Of a stretch of 64,000 bases of DNA, positions 1 through 8,269 are shown piece by piece. Each line of letters starts with the position of its first letter. Position 1 is the first letter of the stretch. The notes beneath the pieces were generated by a model. It had not been told where the DNA came from, searched no databases, and saw only the letters and a program-made list of their open reading frames with translations. Made by a program: the position numbers and the translations under genes. Source of the stretch: Tatumella saanichensis (GTDB taxonomy: Bacteria > Pseudomonadota > Gammaproteobacteria > Enterobacterales > Enterobacteriaceae); assembly GCF_000439375.1 (NCBI RefSeq), contig NZ_ATMI01000051.1, positions 43,336 to 107,335 on the forward strand, written 5' to 3'.

Positions 1-303
1 AGAGCGCAGAAGCAAAGAGAAAATCCAGTTGACGGCGAAGAACCGATCAACATGTTTGCTAAACCAGAAGATGCCTTTGATCTTAATATTGCAGAACTAC
101 AGTATCTTTACTGTACATTAGTTGACTTCATGATCAAAGTTGCGGACAATGAAGGCATTCAAATTTTGTACTTTGCGGCTGAACGCGAAGAACTTATGGC
201 CACATACGAAAGGTATGTGAAGAGGCTAACGAACTGTCGTGGCCTAACTTACGTTAATGACGGAGCTTCCTATGCGATACGAACACAACACTACCCAACC
301 TAA
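1..303 (+). CDS. Prophage protein of unknown function, probably 5'-truncated by the window edge
   Basis: The reading frame is open from base 1 to a stop at 303, so either the gene starts at the ATG at 52 (83 aa) or, equally likely, this is the 3' end of a longer gene. I do not recognise the family. The protein is hydrophilic and predicted helical, with no signal peptide or membrane segment. Its last 32 bases overlap the start of the next small ORF (272), an arrangement typical of translationally coupled phage genes. Its position, upstream of the Q/P packaging genes and read toward them, corresponds to the end of the early/replication region of P2-like phages. Confidence 0.5.
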   Translation, partial: RAQKQRENPVDGEEPINMFAKPEDAFDLNIAELQYLYCTLVDFMIKVADNEGIQILYFAAEREELMATYERYVKRLTNCRGLTYVNDGASYAIRTQHYPT

Positions 304-418
304 GGGTAAGATTGATTTCAAAGCTATCCATGACAGCAAAGTCGAAATGATGAAACGTTTTCTGACTGCTAAAGCTGATGCTGAGCGCAAAGGTGAAGTG
401 GTCTTTAAGCCACTGTAA
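272..418 (+). CDS. Small hypothetical prophage protein (48 aa)
   Basis: ATG at 272 lies 8-9 bases after a GGAG-like ribosome site (262-265) and the frame runs to TAA at 418. The product is 48 residues, lysine-rich and soluble, beginning MRYEHNTTQ and ending KPL. It overlaps the preceding ORF by 32 bases in another frame, which suggests coupled translation, and it is followed directly by a strong terminator at 442-467, so it is probably the last gene of its transcript. No family recognised; function unknown. Confidence 0.5.
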   Translation: MRYEHNTTQPKGKIDFKAIHDSKVEMMKRFLTAKADAERKGEVVFKPL

Positions 419-441
419 TCATTTGCTTTATGTCGAAAACG

Positions 442-467
442 AAAAGACCCTATCGGGTCTTTTTTTT
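442..467 (+). terminator. Intrinsic terminator ending the left-edge prophage transcript
   Basis: A 9-bp stem (442-450 with 455-463, core AGACCC/GGGTCT) with a TATC loop is followed by a T run to 467. It lies 23 bases after the stop of the 48-aa ORF. Confidence 0.85.
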
Positions 468-564
468 CGTTTTTAACACGCTCAGTCATTTTGGGTGTAG
501 CAAATGGCTCTAGTTAAGACATCGCCAGTTTAAATTGATTGAGTGTTGTGCATGACTATGCCGC

Positions 565-723
565 ATGAAATCGCATGATCGTTCGAGGATCGTTATGCTG
601 AAGCCTGCCAGAACTGGCGAGCCTTTGCTTATGTTATGCAGGTGCATGAAAACCACTACACAAAGCGGGCAGGCGTGGCGGGGATACGAGGGCGCGCTAA
701 AGAGACTTATTATTAAAAATTAG
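565..723 (+). CDS. Possible small prophage ORF (52 aa)
   Basis: This lies in the otherwise gene-free 419-815 interval. ATG at 565 opens a 52-residue basic frame (beginning MKSHDRSRIVMLK, with a TQSGQAWRGYEGA segment) that ends at TAG 721-723. I have an impression that similar short proteins occur beside the A-Q junction in P2-like prophages, but cannot name a family. The ribosome site is weak, and part of the DNA also reads open in a second frame, so it may instead be a decayed or non-coding phage segment. The rest of 419-815 holds only the terminator at 442 and a hairpin at 782. Confidence 0.4.
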   Translation: MKSHDRSRIVMLKPARTGEPLLMLCRCMKTTTQSGQAWRGYEGALKRLIIKN

Positions 724-781
724 ATAAAATATATGCATCGCATGAATTTTTCATAAAAAGCTAGGTGTGGTAGACATCGAA

Positions 782-804
782 GCCCTCAGGATGTTTGTGA
801 GGGC
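782..804 (-). terminator. Hairpin downstream of the HNH gene
   Basis: A perfect 7-bp stem (GCCCTCA at 782-788 with TGAGGGC at 798-804, 9-base loop) lies 12 bases after the stop of the minus-strand HNH gene. The T tract is poor, so termination is inferred from position. Confidence 0.4.
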
Positions 805-815
805 CAATAGTGGAG

Positions 816-1646
816 TTAGTATTTTCGTTCTACTGGTGCGTGGCTTACTGTCACACAAGCATCGTTAAGTGCAACGATAGTATCGCTTAGACTAAAGAAA
901 GGGAAAGCTGAATAATTGAAGTACTGAGTTGATAAGTTTAATACTATTTCCGTATCTGTCGGTGAAAGTACTCTAGCGAAGGGAGTTATCTCGTTAAATA
1001 CCCTATTAGGTTCAGTTACCAAAATAGCTACAGGATAGAAATGAATGCAGGCTCCGGTACTAAATCTTTCAGAACCTGAAATAGTTGTGTTCAGTAGGCT
1101 GAAAAGAGCACCGGTTATGTTCAGCCTATTTGGATAAAACCAGTAGCTAAAAGTATGAGTATCAGTAATATTTGGATTCTTTCCGAGAACAAAGTCGCAA
1201 AGCTGCTTGAAAAAAGGAATGTTTTCTCGGGGCTCTTTACAAAGAGTATTTGGTGATGCAGAGAGAACATGACCAATCATCCCTCGGAGATATGAATCTG
1301 CATCAACTTTCATGGATATTGTGTTGTACACTGAGTGCGGTTTTTTTAAATATAGATTAACTTTTGTGTTAATTTCATTAGTAACGCGTTTGATTTCAGT
1401 GTCGTACTTACCTAAGTTATTATTGCATCTGGCGCAAATAGTTTTAAAAACGCTTCCTTGATTAGCATTAACCCCTTTTATATCTGAATTTCTAAATTCA
1501 GTAATGAGGCGTTGCTCAATTTTATTTGGAGGGACTACGCACTTTGGCGGAACATGATCTTGGCTTAGCTTACCGTACTCTCCGCATATAAGGCAGTAGC
1601 CTTCTTTAATTTTTGTATACTTCCATCTATCTGATATCTTTGACAA
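816..1646 (-). CDS. HNH-type zinc/nuclease-like protein, prophage cargo (candidate defence gene)
   Basis: A 276-aa soluble protein. The N-terminus carries an HNH/treble-clef signature: CxxC at residues 18-21, D30-H31 in a QDHVPPK motif, and CxxC followed by NNN at 71-77. Residues ~100-276 match nothing I recognise. The only plausible start is TTG (1644-1646), preceded by a GAGAGGG-type ribosome site; no in-frame ATG lies upstream. It stands alone between the early genes and Q, on the strand of Q/P, exactly where P2 carries tin and old, a known turnover site for anti-phage genes. It is visibly more AT-rich than the phage structural genes, consistent with separate acquisition. A metal-dependent nuclease role is inferred; the target is unknown and phage defence is a contextual guess. 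Confidence 0.7.
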   Translation of the reverse strand: MSKISDRWKYTKIKEGYCLICGEYGKLSQDHVPPKCVVPPNKIEQRLITEFRNSDIKGVNANQGSVFKTICARCNNNLGKYDTEIKRVTNEINTKVNLYLKKPHSVYNTISMKVDADSYLRGMIGHVLSASPNTLCKEPRENIPFFKQLCDFVLGKNPNITDTHTFSYWFYPNRLNITGALFSLLNTTISGSERFSTGACIHFYPVAILVTEPNRVFNEITPFARVLSPTDTEIVLNLSTQYFNYSAFPFFSLSDTIVALNDACVTVSHAPVERKY

Positions 1647-1723
1647 AAGCCTACCCTCTCATTTTTTTCAATATGGGAATTATTTACGTAAACAGTTAAT
1701 TGTTCAACTGTTCCACTGATGAG

Positions 1724-2776
1724 TTAATTAATACAATTATCTTCATCGAGTTCAAGACCATAGGGATTGAAGCAGATAATATCCTCTTCTAACCATTCAT
1801 TCAGCTCTTCCAGTCTTCTTTGCAGAGGCATCAGTTCATTCCTCACAAACACCCGACTCGCCTTCTCTACATCCCCAAAACCCCCAACATTATTCGGCAT
1901 AATGCCCATCATCTGCGGCGGCACGCGGTGTGCTGCCAGCATGTCATCGCGACTGACGTTCTTGATATTCAGAAACTCATCCCTGGCCGCAACCTCGGAC
2001 AACGGTATGATCTGGATACCGTCCTTTTTGCCGTTGGGCGAGTACATAAACAGGTTGCGGAAATTGCCTGGTCCCTTGGCACTTTTCATGGCCTGACGGA
2101 TATTGTTTACATCTTCCTGGTTCTGGGCGGCATCGGTCATATACATGATGAATCCTGCGTGGCTGCCGTTGATATAATATTTCCGGCGAAACAGGGTAGC
2201 GGACTCGTTCAGTAGGGCCGAAGGAATTGCGGACAGGTACTCCGGCAGGCCATAAATTTCCTGATTTAAATCCGGTTCCATCAGATGAAAAATGCTGTCT
2301 TTGGTGAACTCATAGGGCTGGGTAGTCATACCGTATTGCACAAACCAGTATGTGTCGAGATCGATCCCGCGCCGGGTATATTTTGCCAGCGATGGTTCCA
2401 GCGAGAGGATGCCGCCCAGCCGGTTAGTGCGTTTCTCCAGGTAGGCATTCCCGAATACCAGATAATCCTGCACAAAGCGGCTGAATGCCTGCTGGCTCAA
2501 CAGCGGATGCGGGATAAAAGTGCTGGTCAGAATGTTACGCTTCACGTTAATCGGGGAGCTGTGATGCACAGCAGCGCGATAGGTCCGTGCCAGTCCGTCA
2601 AAGCTGACGGGCGGTTCATACCAGCGATCCATCTGTACACATTCCACATAGTCCAGTAGCTCGCGGCGGTCCAGAACGGGGACAGGATCACCAAAGCTGA
2701 AAGCTTCGGCTCGAGGAGTATCGTTATGTTGAATGTTATGGGTGTCTGTAGCGCGTTTTTTCTTACTGTTACCCAT
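1724..2776 (-). CDS. Q: Phage portal protein, P2 gpQ family
   Basis: 350 aa, close to the usual ~344 of P2 gpQ. The portal is the dodecameric ring at one capsid vertex through which DNA is packaged and to which the tail connector joins. Diagnostic stretches are the N-terminal AFSFGDPVPVLDRRE, a central DLNQEIYGLPEYL and the C-terminal PPQMMGIMPNNVGGFGD. Its ATG overlaps the stop of P (TAATG-type junction at 2776), so Q is translationally coupled behind the terminase in the leftward P-Q operon driven from the divergent P/O control region. Confidence 0.95.
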   Translation of the reverse strand: MGNSKKKRATDTHNIQHNDTPRAEAFSFGDPVPVLDRRELLDYVECVQMDRWYEPPVSFDGLARTYRAAVHHSSPINVKRNILTSTFIPHPLLSQQAFSRFVQDYLVFGNAYLEKRTNRLGGILSLEPSLAKYTRRGIDLDTYWFVQYGMTTQPYEFTKDSIFHLMEPDLNQEIYGLPEYLSAIPSALLNESATLFRRKYYINGSHAGFIMYMTDAAQNQEDVNNIRQAMKSAKGPGNFRNLFMYSPNGKKDGIQIIPLSEVAARDEFLNIKNVSRDDMLAAHRVPPQMMGIMPNNVGGFGDVEKASRVFVRNELMPLQRRLEELNEWLEEDIICFNPYGLELDEDNCIN

Positions 2777-4542
2777 TAAAAAATCTCCACAATGTTGCTG
2801 GTATTAGCTGCTTCGCCCTGCAGCGGTTCGTTAAACAGTGCATGCATCGTTGCCCAGGCCAGATCTGCATGGCTGGCTTCTTCGCTGCGACTGGCCTCAT
2901 AGGTTGGCCGGTTTCCGCTGGCGGTAGTGGCGCGACGGATAGCCATAAAGGACTGGGCTATGTCTGTGTGTCCGGCGTCAAACTCCAGACGGCGGTGGCT
3001 GATAATGTCGTATGCTTTGAGTACCAGGGCATTTTTGACATTGGGGTTATAGACAAACTCACGTACTGCGGGAAAGAACGCTTTCACGTTCTCATAGACA
3101 CCGTGGCCGACACCGGTTGAGTCAATGCCGATATAGGTCACGTTGTACTGGCGCGTGAGTTTTTTGATGGCATCAGCCTGGGCGCGAAAGTCCATTCCGC
3201 GCCACTGATGGCGCTCAAGAATACGAAATTTACCGCCGGGTACGGTGGGAGGGGCCATTACCACACACCCGGCACTGTCACCGTTCTGTGTACCCTTTGC
3301 CGGATCGTAACCGATCCAGACTTCGTGCCAGCCAAACGGCCGCAGCGCCAGCGCCTGGAAATCGGGCCAGATTTCCCAGCTGTCCACCATGCACTGTTGC
3401 AGCTCGCTGAGCGGAAATACTGACGCCAGGTCGTCAATGAACTCGCACAACAGCAGGTTGCGGTATTCGTCCGGACTGTACTCCATACGCAACTGTTCGA
3501 GGTCAAACAGATTGCAGCCGCCATGCACGGCATCCTCTACGGTAACGATCTGCCGATACTGTCCATCAGGGCATAACAGGCCGGAGGCCAGATTGCGGTG
3601 GGTCAGGTCAATGTCTACTTTATCCGCTTTGGCACGGCCGCGGTTGAACAGTACGCCGGACCAGAACGGATAAGCGCTGTGGGTCAGGCTGGACGGCGTG
3701 GAAAAATAGGTTTGTCGCCATTTCTTGTGAATGGCCATACCGGAGGCAACCTTGCGTAGCTCCTGGAATTTCGGTATCCAGAAATATTCATCAAGATACA
3801 GATTGCCGTGGTAGCTCTGTGCCGTTCGTGCGTTGGTGCCAAGGAAATACAGACATGCGCCGTTGCTGAGTGCCATCGGGTCGCCTTTCAGTTCCACATC
3901 TACCTCTTTTGCAAAGTCGATGATGTACTGTTTGAAGACATGCGCTTGTGCCTTACTGGCTGAGAGAAAAATCTGGTTACGTCCAGTGGTGATAGCATCA
4001 AGCAGTGCCTCACGGGCAAAGAAGTATGTTGCCCCAATCTGACGCGATTTAAGCAGGTTACGAATGCGGTGTTTTATGCCTGCCTGCCACCAGTGACGCT
4101 GATATTCAAACATACCGTTACGGAAGATTTCTTCCAGCTTTTCGGTTTGCTCATCGGTGAAAACGTTCTTTTCGGGCTTCCTGCGCGGGCCTTTATTACG
4201 GTTGGCCACTTTCGGGTTTAAATCGGCTTCGTTCCCGCCATGGTTAAATTTATCAATTCGCGCATGGCGTTCTGATTGTCGCGCCAGCAGATCAATTTCC
4301 TTGAAGTCTTTACCTTCTTTTTGCGTCTTCATGATGAGCTGGCAGTAACGTGCCGCAGTGGTGAGCTGCATCTGATCGAGTGGCCCGTAATCGACCCATT
4401 TATCGCGCTTTTTCCAGCTGTGAACGGTTGCGACTTTCTCGCCCAGCATTTCAGAAATGCGGGCTATGCGGTACCCCTGAAAGTACAGCAGCATGGCCTG
4501 CCGTCGGGGATCGAGATCTGCGGGGGAAAGCATGGTGTTCAT
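2776..4542 (-). CDS. P: Phage terminase large (ATPase/endonuclease) subunit, P2 gpP family
   Basis: 588 aa, family length ~590. It cuts cos sites and pumps DNA into the prohead. An N-terminal helix-turn-helix-like region (residues ~10-50, ending in VHSWKKRDKW) is followed by the ATPase domain with a degenerate Walker A in NLLKSRQIGAT (~163-173) and Walker B LYLDEYFW (~248-255). The C-terminal nuclease domain shows the acidic GYDPAKGTQNGDSAG segment (~420-435). It is the first gene of the leftward operon and diverges from O across a 141-bp control region holding an Ogr-type operator. Confidence 0.96.
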   Translation of the reverse strand: MNTMLSPADLDPRRQAMLLYFQGYRIARISEMLGEKVATVHSWKKRDKWVDYGPLDQMQLTTAARYCQLIMKTQKEGKDFKEIDLLARQSERHARIDKFNHGGNEADLNPKVANRNKGPRRKPEKNVFTDEQTEKLEEIFRNGMFEYQRHWWQAGIKHRIRNLLKSRQIGATYFFAREALLDAITTGRNQIFLSASKAQAHVFKQYIIDFAKEVDVELKGDPMALSNGACLYFLGTNARTAQSYHGNLYLDEYFWIPKFQELRKVASGMAIHKKWRQTYFSTPSSLTHSAYPFWSGVLFNRGRAKADKVDIDLTHRNLASGLLCPDGQYRQIVTVEDAVHGGCNLFDLEQLRMEYSPDEYRNLLLCEFIDDLASVFPLSELQQCMVDSWEIWPDFQALALRPFGWHEVWIGYDPAKGTQNGDSAGCVVMAPPTVPGGKFRILERHQWRGMDFRAQADAIKKLTRQYNVTYIGIDSTGVGHGVYENVKAFFPAVREFVYNPNVKNALVLKAYDIISHRRLEFDAGHTDIAQSFMAIRRATTASGNRPTYEASRSEEASHADLAWATMHALFNEPLQGEAANTSNIVEIF

Positions 4543-4587
4543 GGGCCAAACATACGGCCTTGCCTGGCGGCTTTCCCCGGCTGAGAT

Positions 4588-4607
4588 TTGTATGGTTTAT
4601 CGTACAA
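4588..4607. promoter_or_regulatory. Ogr-type late activator operator between divergent P and O
   Basis: A dyad, TTGTA at 4588-4592 and TACAA at 4603-4607, giving TGT-N12-ACA. This is the known recognition pattern of P2 Ogr / P4 Delta zinc-finger activators. It sits 81-96 bases before O and 46-65 bases from P, so it can serve both late promoters. The matching activator gene is at 22641. Confidence 0.75.
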
Positions 4608-4683
4608 GCTCTGCGCGTTGTTTCACTCCCTCAATCACCGCAACCATAAGGCACAGGTATGTTTCTTAAACGGAGCACGGTTC

Positions 4684-5517
4684 ATGACAGTGAAAGCAAA
4701 GCGTTTCCGTATCGGGGTGGAAGGTGCCACCACTGACGGGCGTGAAATCCAGCGTGAATGGCTGGTACAGATGGCAGCCAGTTACAATCCGACGGTCTAT
4801 ACCGCGCTGATTAACCTTGAGCACATCAAATCCTATCTGCCTGACAGTACATTTAACCGTTACGGCAGAGTCACGGGGCTGGTTGCAGAGGAAATCAATG
4901 ACGGTCCGCTGGCGGGCAGGATGGCGCTTTATGCCGATATAGAACCCACAGCACCGCTGGTGGAACTGGTGAAAAAGGGCCAGAAGCTTTTTACCTCCAT
5001 GGAGGTCAGTACGAAATTTGCCGATACAGGCAATGCCTATCTTGTGGGACTTGGTGCGACAGATGATCCGGCGAGCCTCGGTACTGAAATGCTCGCATTC
5101 AGCGCCAGAGCCGCACATAACCCACTGACAAGCCGTAAGCTAAATCCTGAAAATCTGTTTTCGGAAGCGGTCGAAACTCTTATCGAATTCGAAGAACTCC
5201 CAGATGAAAAAACGTCCCTGTTTGCCCGCGTTACCGCTTTGTTTAATAAAAAAGAGCAGAACGATGATGTCCGTTTTACCGATGTGCACAAAGCAGTGGA
5301 GTTGATTGCTACCGAACAGCAAAACCTGAGCGAACGCACTGACAACTCCCATTCCCGACAGAACAAGCGCCTTGCTGAACTGGAACTCTCCTTGCAGAAA
5401 CAGCAGACCGCCTTTGCTGATCTTGAGCAGAAGCTGAGCAGCGAAGACCGCCGGAAAGACTACCGCCAGCGCGCTCCGGGTGGCAATGCACCGGCAGGCA
5501 CTCTGACCAACTGCTGA
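4684..5517 (+). CDS. O: Capsid scaffolding protein / prohead protease, P2 gpO family
   Basis: 277 aa from the ATG at 4684, which has a GGAG site 8 bases upstream; an in-frame upstream ATG at 4588 lies in the operator and is rejected. The N-terminal ~150 residues form the serine-protease domain of the family (opening TVKAKRFRIGVEGATTDGRE), followed by a coiled-coil scaffold region rich in E, Q and K (~205-260). gpO scaffolds assembly of gpN into proheads and cleaves O, N and Q during maturation. It is first in the rightward O-N-M-L capsid operon. Confidence 0.95.
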   Translation: MTVKAKRFRIGVEGATTDGREIQREWLVQMAASYNPTVYTALINLEHIKSYLPDSTFNRYGRVTGLVAEEINDGPLAGRMALYADIEPTAPLVELVKKGQKLFTSMEVSTKFADTGNAYLVGLGATDDPASLGTEMLAFSARAAHNPLTSRKLNPENLFSEAVETLIEFEELPDEKTSLFARVTALFNKKEQNDDVRFTDVHKAVELIATEQQNLSERTDNSHSRQNKRLAELELSLQKQQTAFADLEQKLSSEDRRKDYRQRAPGGNAPAGTLTNC

Positions 5518-5532
5518 TGGAGCATAAACCTG

Positions 5533-6636
5533 ATGAAAAAGAAAACCCGCTTTGCCTTTAACGCTTATCTGCAGCAGCTGGCACGCCTGAACGGTGTGGC
5601 AATCGAAGAACTCTCCTGTAAATTCACTGTGGAGCCTTCTGTACAGCAGACGCTGGAAGACCAGATCCAGCTGTCAGCTGCCTTTCTGACACTGGTTAAT
5701 ATCACTCCGGTCACTGAACAATCCGGCCAGTTACTGGGGCTGGGAGTGGGCAGCACTATTGCCGGAACGACCGATACGACGTCCAAAGAGCGTGAACCTA
5801 CCGATCCGACGCTGATGGAGGATATGGATTATAAATGTGAGCAGACCAACTTTGATACGGTACTGACCTACGCAAAACTGGACTTATGGGCGAAGTACCA
5901 GGACTTTCAGGTGCGTATCCGCAACACCATCGTTAAGCGTCAGGCACTGGACCGCATCATGATTGGTTTTAACGGTGTGAAGCGCGCCAAAACGTCCAAT
6001 CGTGCTGAGAACCCGCTACTGCAGGACGTCAATAAAGGCTGGCTGCAGAAACTGCGCGAAGATGCACCGGATCACGTGATGGGCAGTCAAATCGCAGAGG
6101 ATGGCACTGTTACTGCAGATCCGGTAAAAGTCGGCCCCGGTGGTAAGTATGTGAATCTGGATGCTGTGGTGATGGATACCGTCAATGAGTTGATCGATGC
6201 GGTTTATCAGGACGATGACGACCTGGTTGTCATTTGCGGACGTGAACTGCTGTCTGATAAATATTTTCCTTTGGTCAATAAAGAACAGGAAAACAGCGAG
6301 AAAATTGCCGCCGATCTAATCATCAGTCAGAAACGTATGGGCGGCCTGCAGGCTGTACGTGCGCCTTACTTCCCGGCCAATGCGCTGTTGATCACCCGCC
6401 TGGATAATCTTTCTATCTACTGGCAGGAAGATACCCGCCGCCGTTCAGTCATCGATAACCCGAAACGCGATCGGATTGAAAATTTTGAATCCGTCAATGA
6501 GGCGTATGTGGTCGAGGACTATCGATGTGCTGCGCTGGTCGAAAATATCGAAATCGGTAATTTTATTCCGCCGGAAGTTCCTGCTGAAGAGCCAGAAGAA
6601 CCAGAAGAGCCAGAAGAAACCGAAACCGGGGAATAG
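5533..6636 (+). CDS. N: Major capsid protein precursor, P2 gpN family
   Basis: 367 aa against ~357 for P2. It forms the icosahedral shell after N-terminal trimming by gpO. Conserved features include an N-terminal RFAFNAYLQQLARLNGV, a central SNRAENPLLQDVNKGWLQKL and a C-terminal RRSVIDNPKRDRIENFESVN. Beyond the usual fold the last ~20 residues form an acidic Pro/Glu repeat (PEEP units), which accounts for the extra length and could be a disordered or surface tail. It starts 15 bases after O and 3 bases before M. Confidence 0.96.
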   Translation: MKKKTRFAFNAYLQQLARLNGVAIEELSCKFTVEPSVQQTLEDQIQLSAAFLTLVNITPVTEQSGQLLGLGVGSTIAGTTDTTSKEREPTDPTLMEDMDYKCEQTNFDTVLTYAKLDLWAKYQDFQVRIRNTIVKRQALDRIMIGFNGVKRAKTSNRAENPLLQDVNKGWLQKLREDAPDHVMGSQIAEDGTVTADPVKVGPGGKYVNLDAVVMDTVNELIDAVYQDDDDLVVICGRELLSDKYFPLVNKEQENSEKIAADLIISQKRMGGLQAVRAPYFPANALLITRLDNLSIYWQEDTRRRSVIDNPKRDRIENFESVNEAYVVEDYRCAALVENIEIGNFIPPEVPAEEPEEPEEPEETETGE

Positions 6637-6639
6637 CGT

Positions 6640-7290
6640 ATGAGTCTAAGTCCAGCCCGGCAGCACCGCCTGCGTATTCAGGCCGAACAGGCCACCCGAG
6701 TGGGGGGGAATGTTCGCCACGCAACCGGCTATGACCTGATGCTGCTGCAACTTGCGGAGGACCGCCGTCGCCTCAAAGGCATCCAGTCCACGGTGAAAAA
6801 GGCGGAAACCAAAGCTGAACTACTGCCGAAATATTGCACCTGGGTTGAGGGTGTACTGGCTGCCGGAGGGACACAGCAGGATGACGTACTGATGTATGTG
6901 ATGCTGTGGCGCATTGATGCCGGTGATTATGCCGGAGCATTGGAGATTGGTCGTCATGCGCTGTCCCATGGCTGGGTGATGCCACTGGGTAACCGTAACG
7001 TACAGACCGTGCTGGCAGAAGAAATGGCAGACTCGGCACAAAGTGCTCTGCTTGCAGCAGTCGGTTTTGATGATGATCTGCTTCTAAAGACGCTGGATCT
7101 GACAATGGATCTGGATATGCCGGATCAGTCCAGGGCGCGTCTGCATAAAGCCATTGGTGCTGTACAGAGCGAGAGCAACCCTGCATCAGCCCTGAATCAT
7201 CTTATTCATGCGCTACAGCTTGATCCCCGCTGTGGTGTAAAAAAAGAAAAGCAGCAGCTGGAGCGCAGACTGCGCAATGACAGCCGCTAA
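6640..7290 (+). CDS. M: Terminase small (DNA-recognition) subunit, P2 gpM family
   Basis: 216 aa, somewhat shorter than the ~247 aa of P2 gpM. It binds cos DNA and directs the gpP motor. The N-terminus SLSPARQHRLRIQA is a strong family hallmark; the middle is helical with the segment YCTWVEGVLAAG, and the basic C-terminus ends LERRLRNDSR. It lies immediately after N in the capsid operon, separated from L by a 92-base gap in which I see no gene. Confidence 0.93.
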   Translation: MSLSPARQHRLRIQAEQATRVGGNVRHATGYDLMLLQLAEDRRRLKGIQSTVKKAETKAELLPKYCTWVEGVLAAGGTQQDDVLMYVMLWRIDAGDYAGALEIGRHALSHGWVMPLGNRNVQTVLAEEMADSAQSALLAAVGFDDDLLLKTLDLTMDLDMPDQSRARLHKAIGAVQSESNPASALNHLIHALQLDPRCGVKKEKQQLERRLRNDSR

Positions 7291-7382
7291 CGAACGTGCC
7301 CCGCGCACGGGCGGCACCGGGTAGTGAAAGGCATGGCCATTCCAAATTCGGTTCACCGCCCACTTATTGAGGAGAAAGCCTG

Positions 7383-7847
7383 ATGCAGTTTATTGCGCCC
7401 GAACAGGCCCCTGTACAGGCGGAGGTCATCCAAAATACACCTTTCTGGCCTGATGTCGATCTCTCGGAGTTTCGAAGTGTAATGCGTACTGATGGTACCG
7501 TGACGCAGCCGCGTTTAACGCAGATTCTGCTGTCGGTAATTTCTGAGGTTAACGCAGAGCTTTATGATTTCCGGAACCGGCAGCAGAGGCTGGGTTATCA
7601 GGCGCTGGCTGAGGTCCCGGCAGAAATACTGGACGGGCAAAGCGAACGTATCCGGCATTACCACAACGCCATCTTTTGCTGGGCACGTGCAGTTATCAAT
7701 GAACGCTATCAGGACTATGACGCCACAGCATCAGGAGTGAAGCGAGGAGATGAGCTGGCGGAGGCCAGCGGTGATTTGTGGCGAGATGCCCGCCGTGCTG
7801 TAAGCCGGGTGCAGGATAATCCGCAGTGTACGGTAGAACTTATCTGA
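7383..7847 (+). CDS. L: Head completion/stabilisation protein, P2 gpL family
   Basis: 154 aa, with the family segment FWPDVDLSEFR followed by R-rich helices and a C-terminal GDELAEASGDLWRDARRAVS. gpL plugs filled heads and joins the neck. The start is preceded by GGAG (7370-7374). Its TGA overlaps the ATG of X (ATGA junction at 7845-7849), showing coupling. Confidence 0.93.
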   Translation: MQFIAPEQAPVQAEVIQNTPFWPDVDLSEFRSVMRTDGTVTQPRLTQILLSVISEVNAELYDFRNRQQRLGYQALAEVPAEILDGQSERIRHYHNAIFCWARAVINERYQDYDATASGVKRGDELAEASGDLWRDARRAVSRVQDNPQCTVELI

Positions 7848-8050
7848 TGAAAGTTCGGGTATATCAGTATGACACGGTAGACGCACTTTGCTGGCGGCAC
7901 TATGGACGTACACAAGGTGTTACTGAGCAGGTTTTGCAGGCAAATCCGGGGCTGGCTGACTACGGAGCCTTTTTACCGCACGGACTGGAAGTGGAACTGC
8001 CAGATATTACGGCATCAGCCACTATGCAGACCGTCCAGTTATGGGACTGA
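7847..8050 (+). CDS. X: Tail protein X, LysM-like, P2 gpX family
   Basis: 67 aa. The start at 7847 overlaps the L stop; a longer upstream in-frame start inside L is rejected. The sequence has the small LysM-like pattern of gpX (YDTVDALCWRHYG...VLQANPGLADYG...LPHGLEVELP). gpX is required for tail assembly and is placed between head-completion and lysis genes as in P2. Confidence 0.93.
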   Translation: MKVRVYQYDTVDALCWRHYGRTQGVTEQVLQANPGLADYGAFLPHGLEVELPDITASATMQTVQLWD

Positions 8051-8053
8051 ATT

Positions 8054-8269
8054 ATGAGTTTAGAACGGATCAGCTCCTTCATCACTTACTGTATCGCCGT
8101 ACTGCTGGCATGGCTTGGTGATCTGTCACTCAAAGATGTGTCTACGGTAGCTGGCATCCTGCTTGGGGTACTGATGCTGGCTATCAATTGGTACTACAAA
8201 CACCAGTCTTTAAGGTTATTACGCAGCGGTAAAATATCCCGGAAAGACTATGAAACCTTCAATCGTTAA
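8054..8269 (+). CDS. Holin, small two-TM phage membrane protein
   Basis: 71 aa with two hydrophobic segments (residues ~10-25 and ~31-47) separated by a short polar turn, then a basic C-terminal tail (SGKISRKDYETFNR). Size, topology and position just before the endolysin identify a class II holin. Such a protein depolarises the membrane and triggers release of the SAR endolysin encoded next. It does not look like the three-TM P2 gpY, so lysis is probably of the pinholin-SAR type. The 3' end overlaps the endolysin start by 20 bases. Confidence 0.85.
   Translation: MSLERISSFITYCIAVLLAWLGDLSLKDVSTVAGILLGVLMLAINWYYKHQSLRLLRSGKISRKDYETFNR

Noticed and set aside
4588..4683. N-terminal 32-residue extension of gene O
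   Set aside because: It begins inside the Ogr operator; the ATG at 4684 has the better ribosome site and gives the family N-terminus.
6773..7186. 137-aa minus-strand ORF
   Set aside because: Antisense shadow of M with low-complexity composition.
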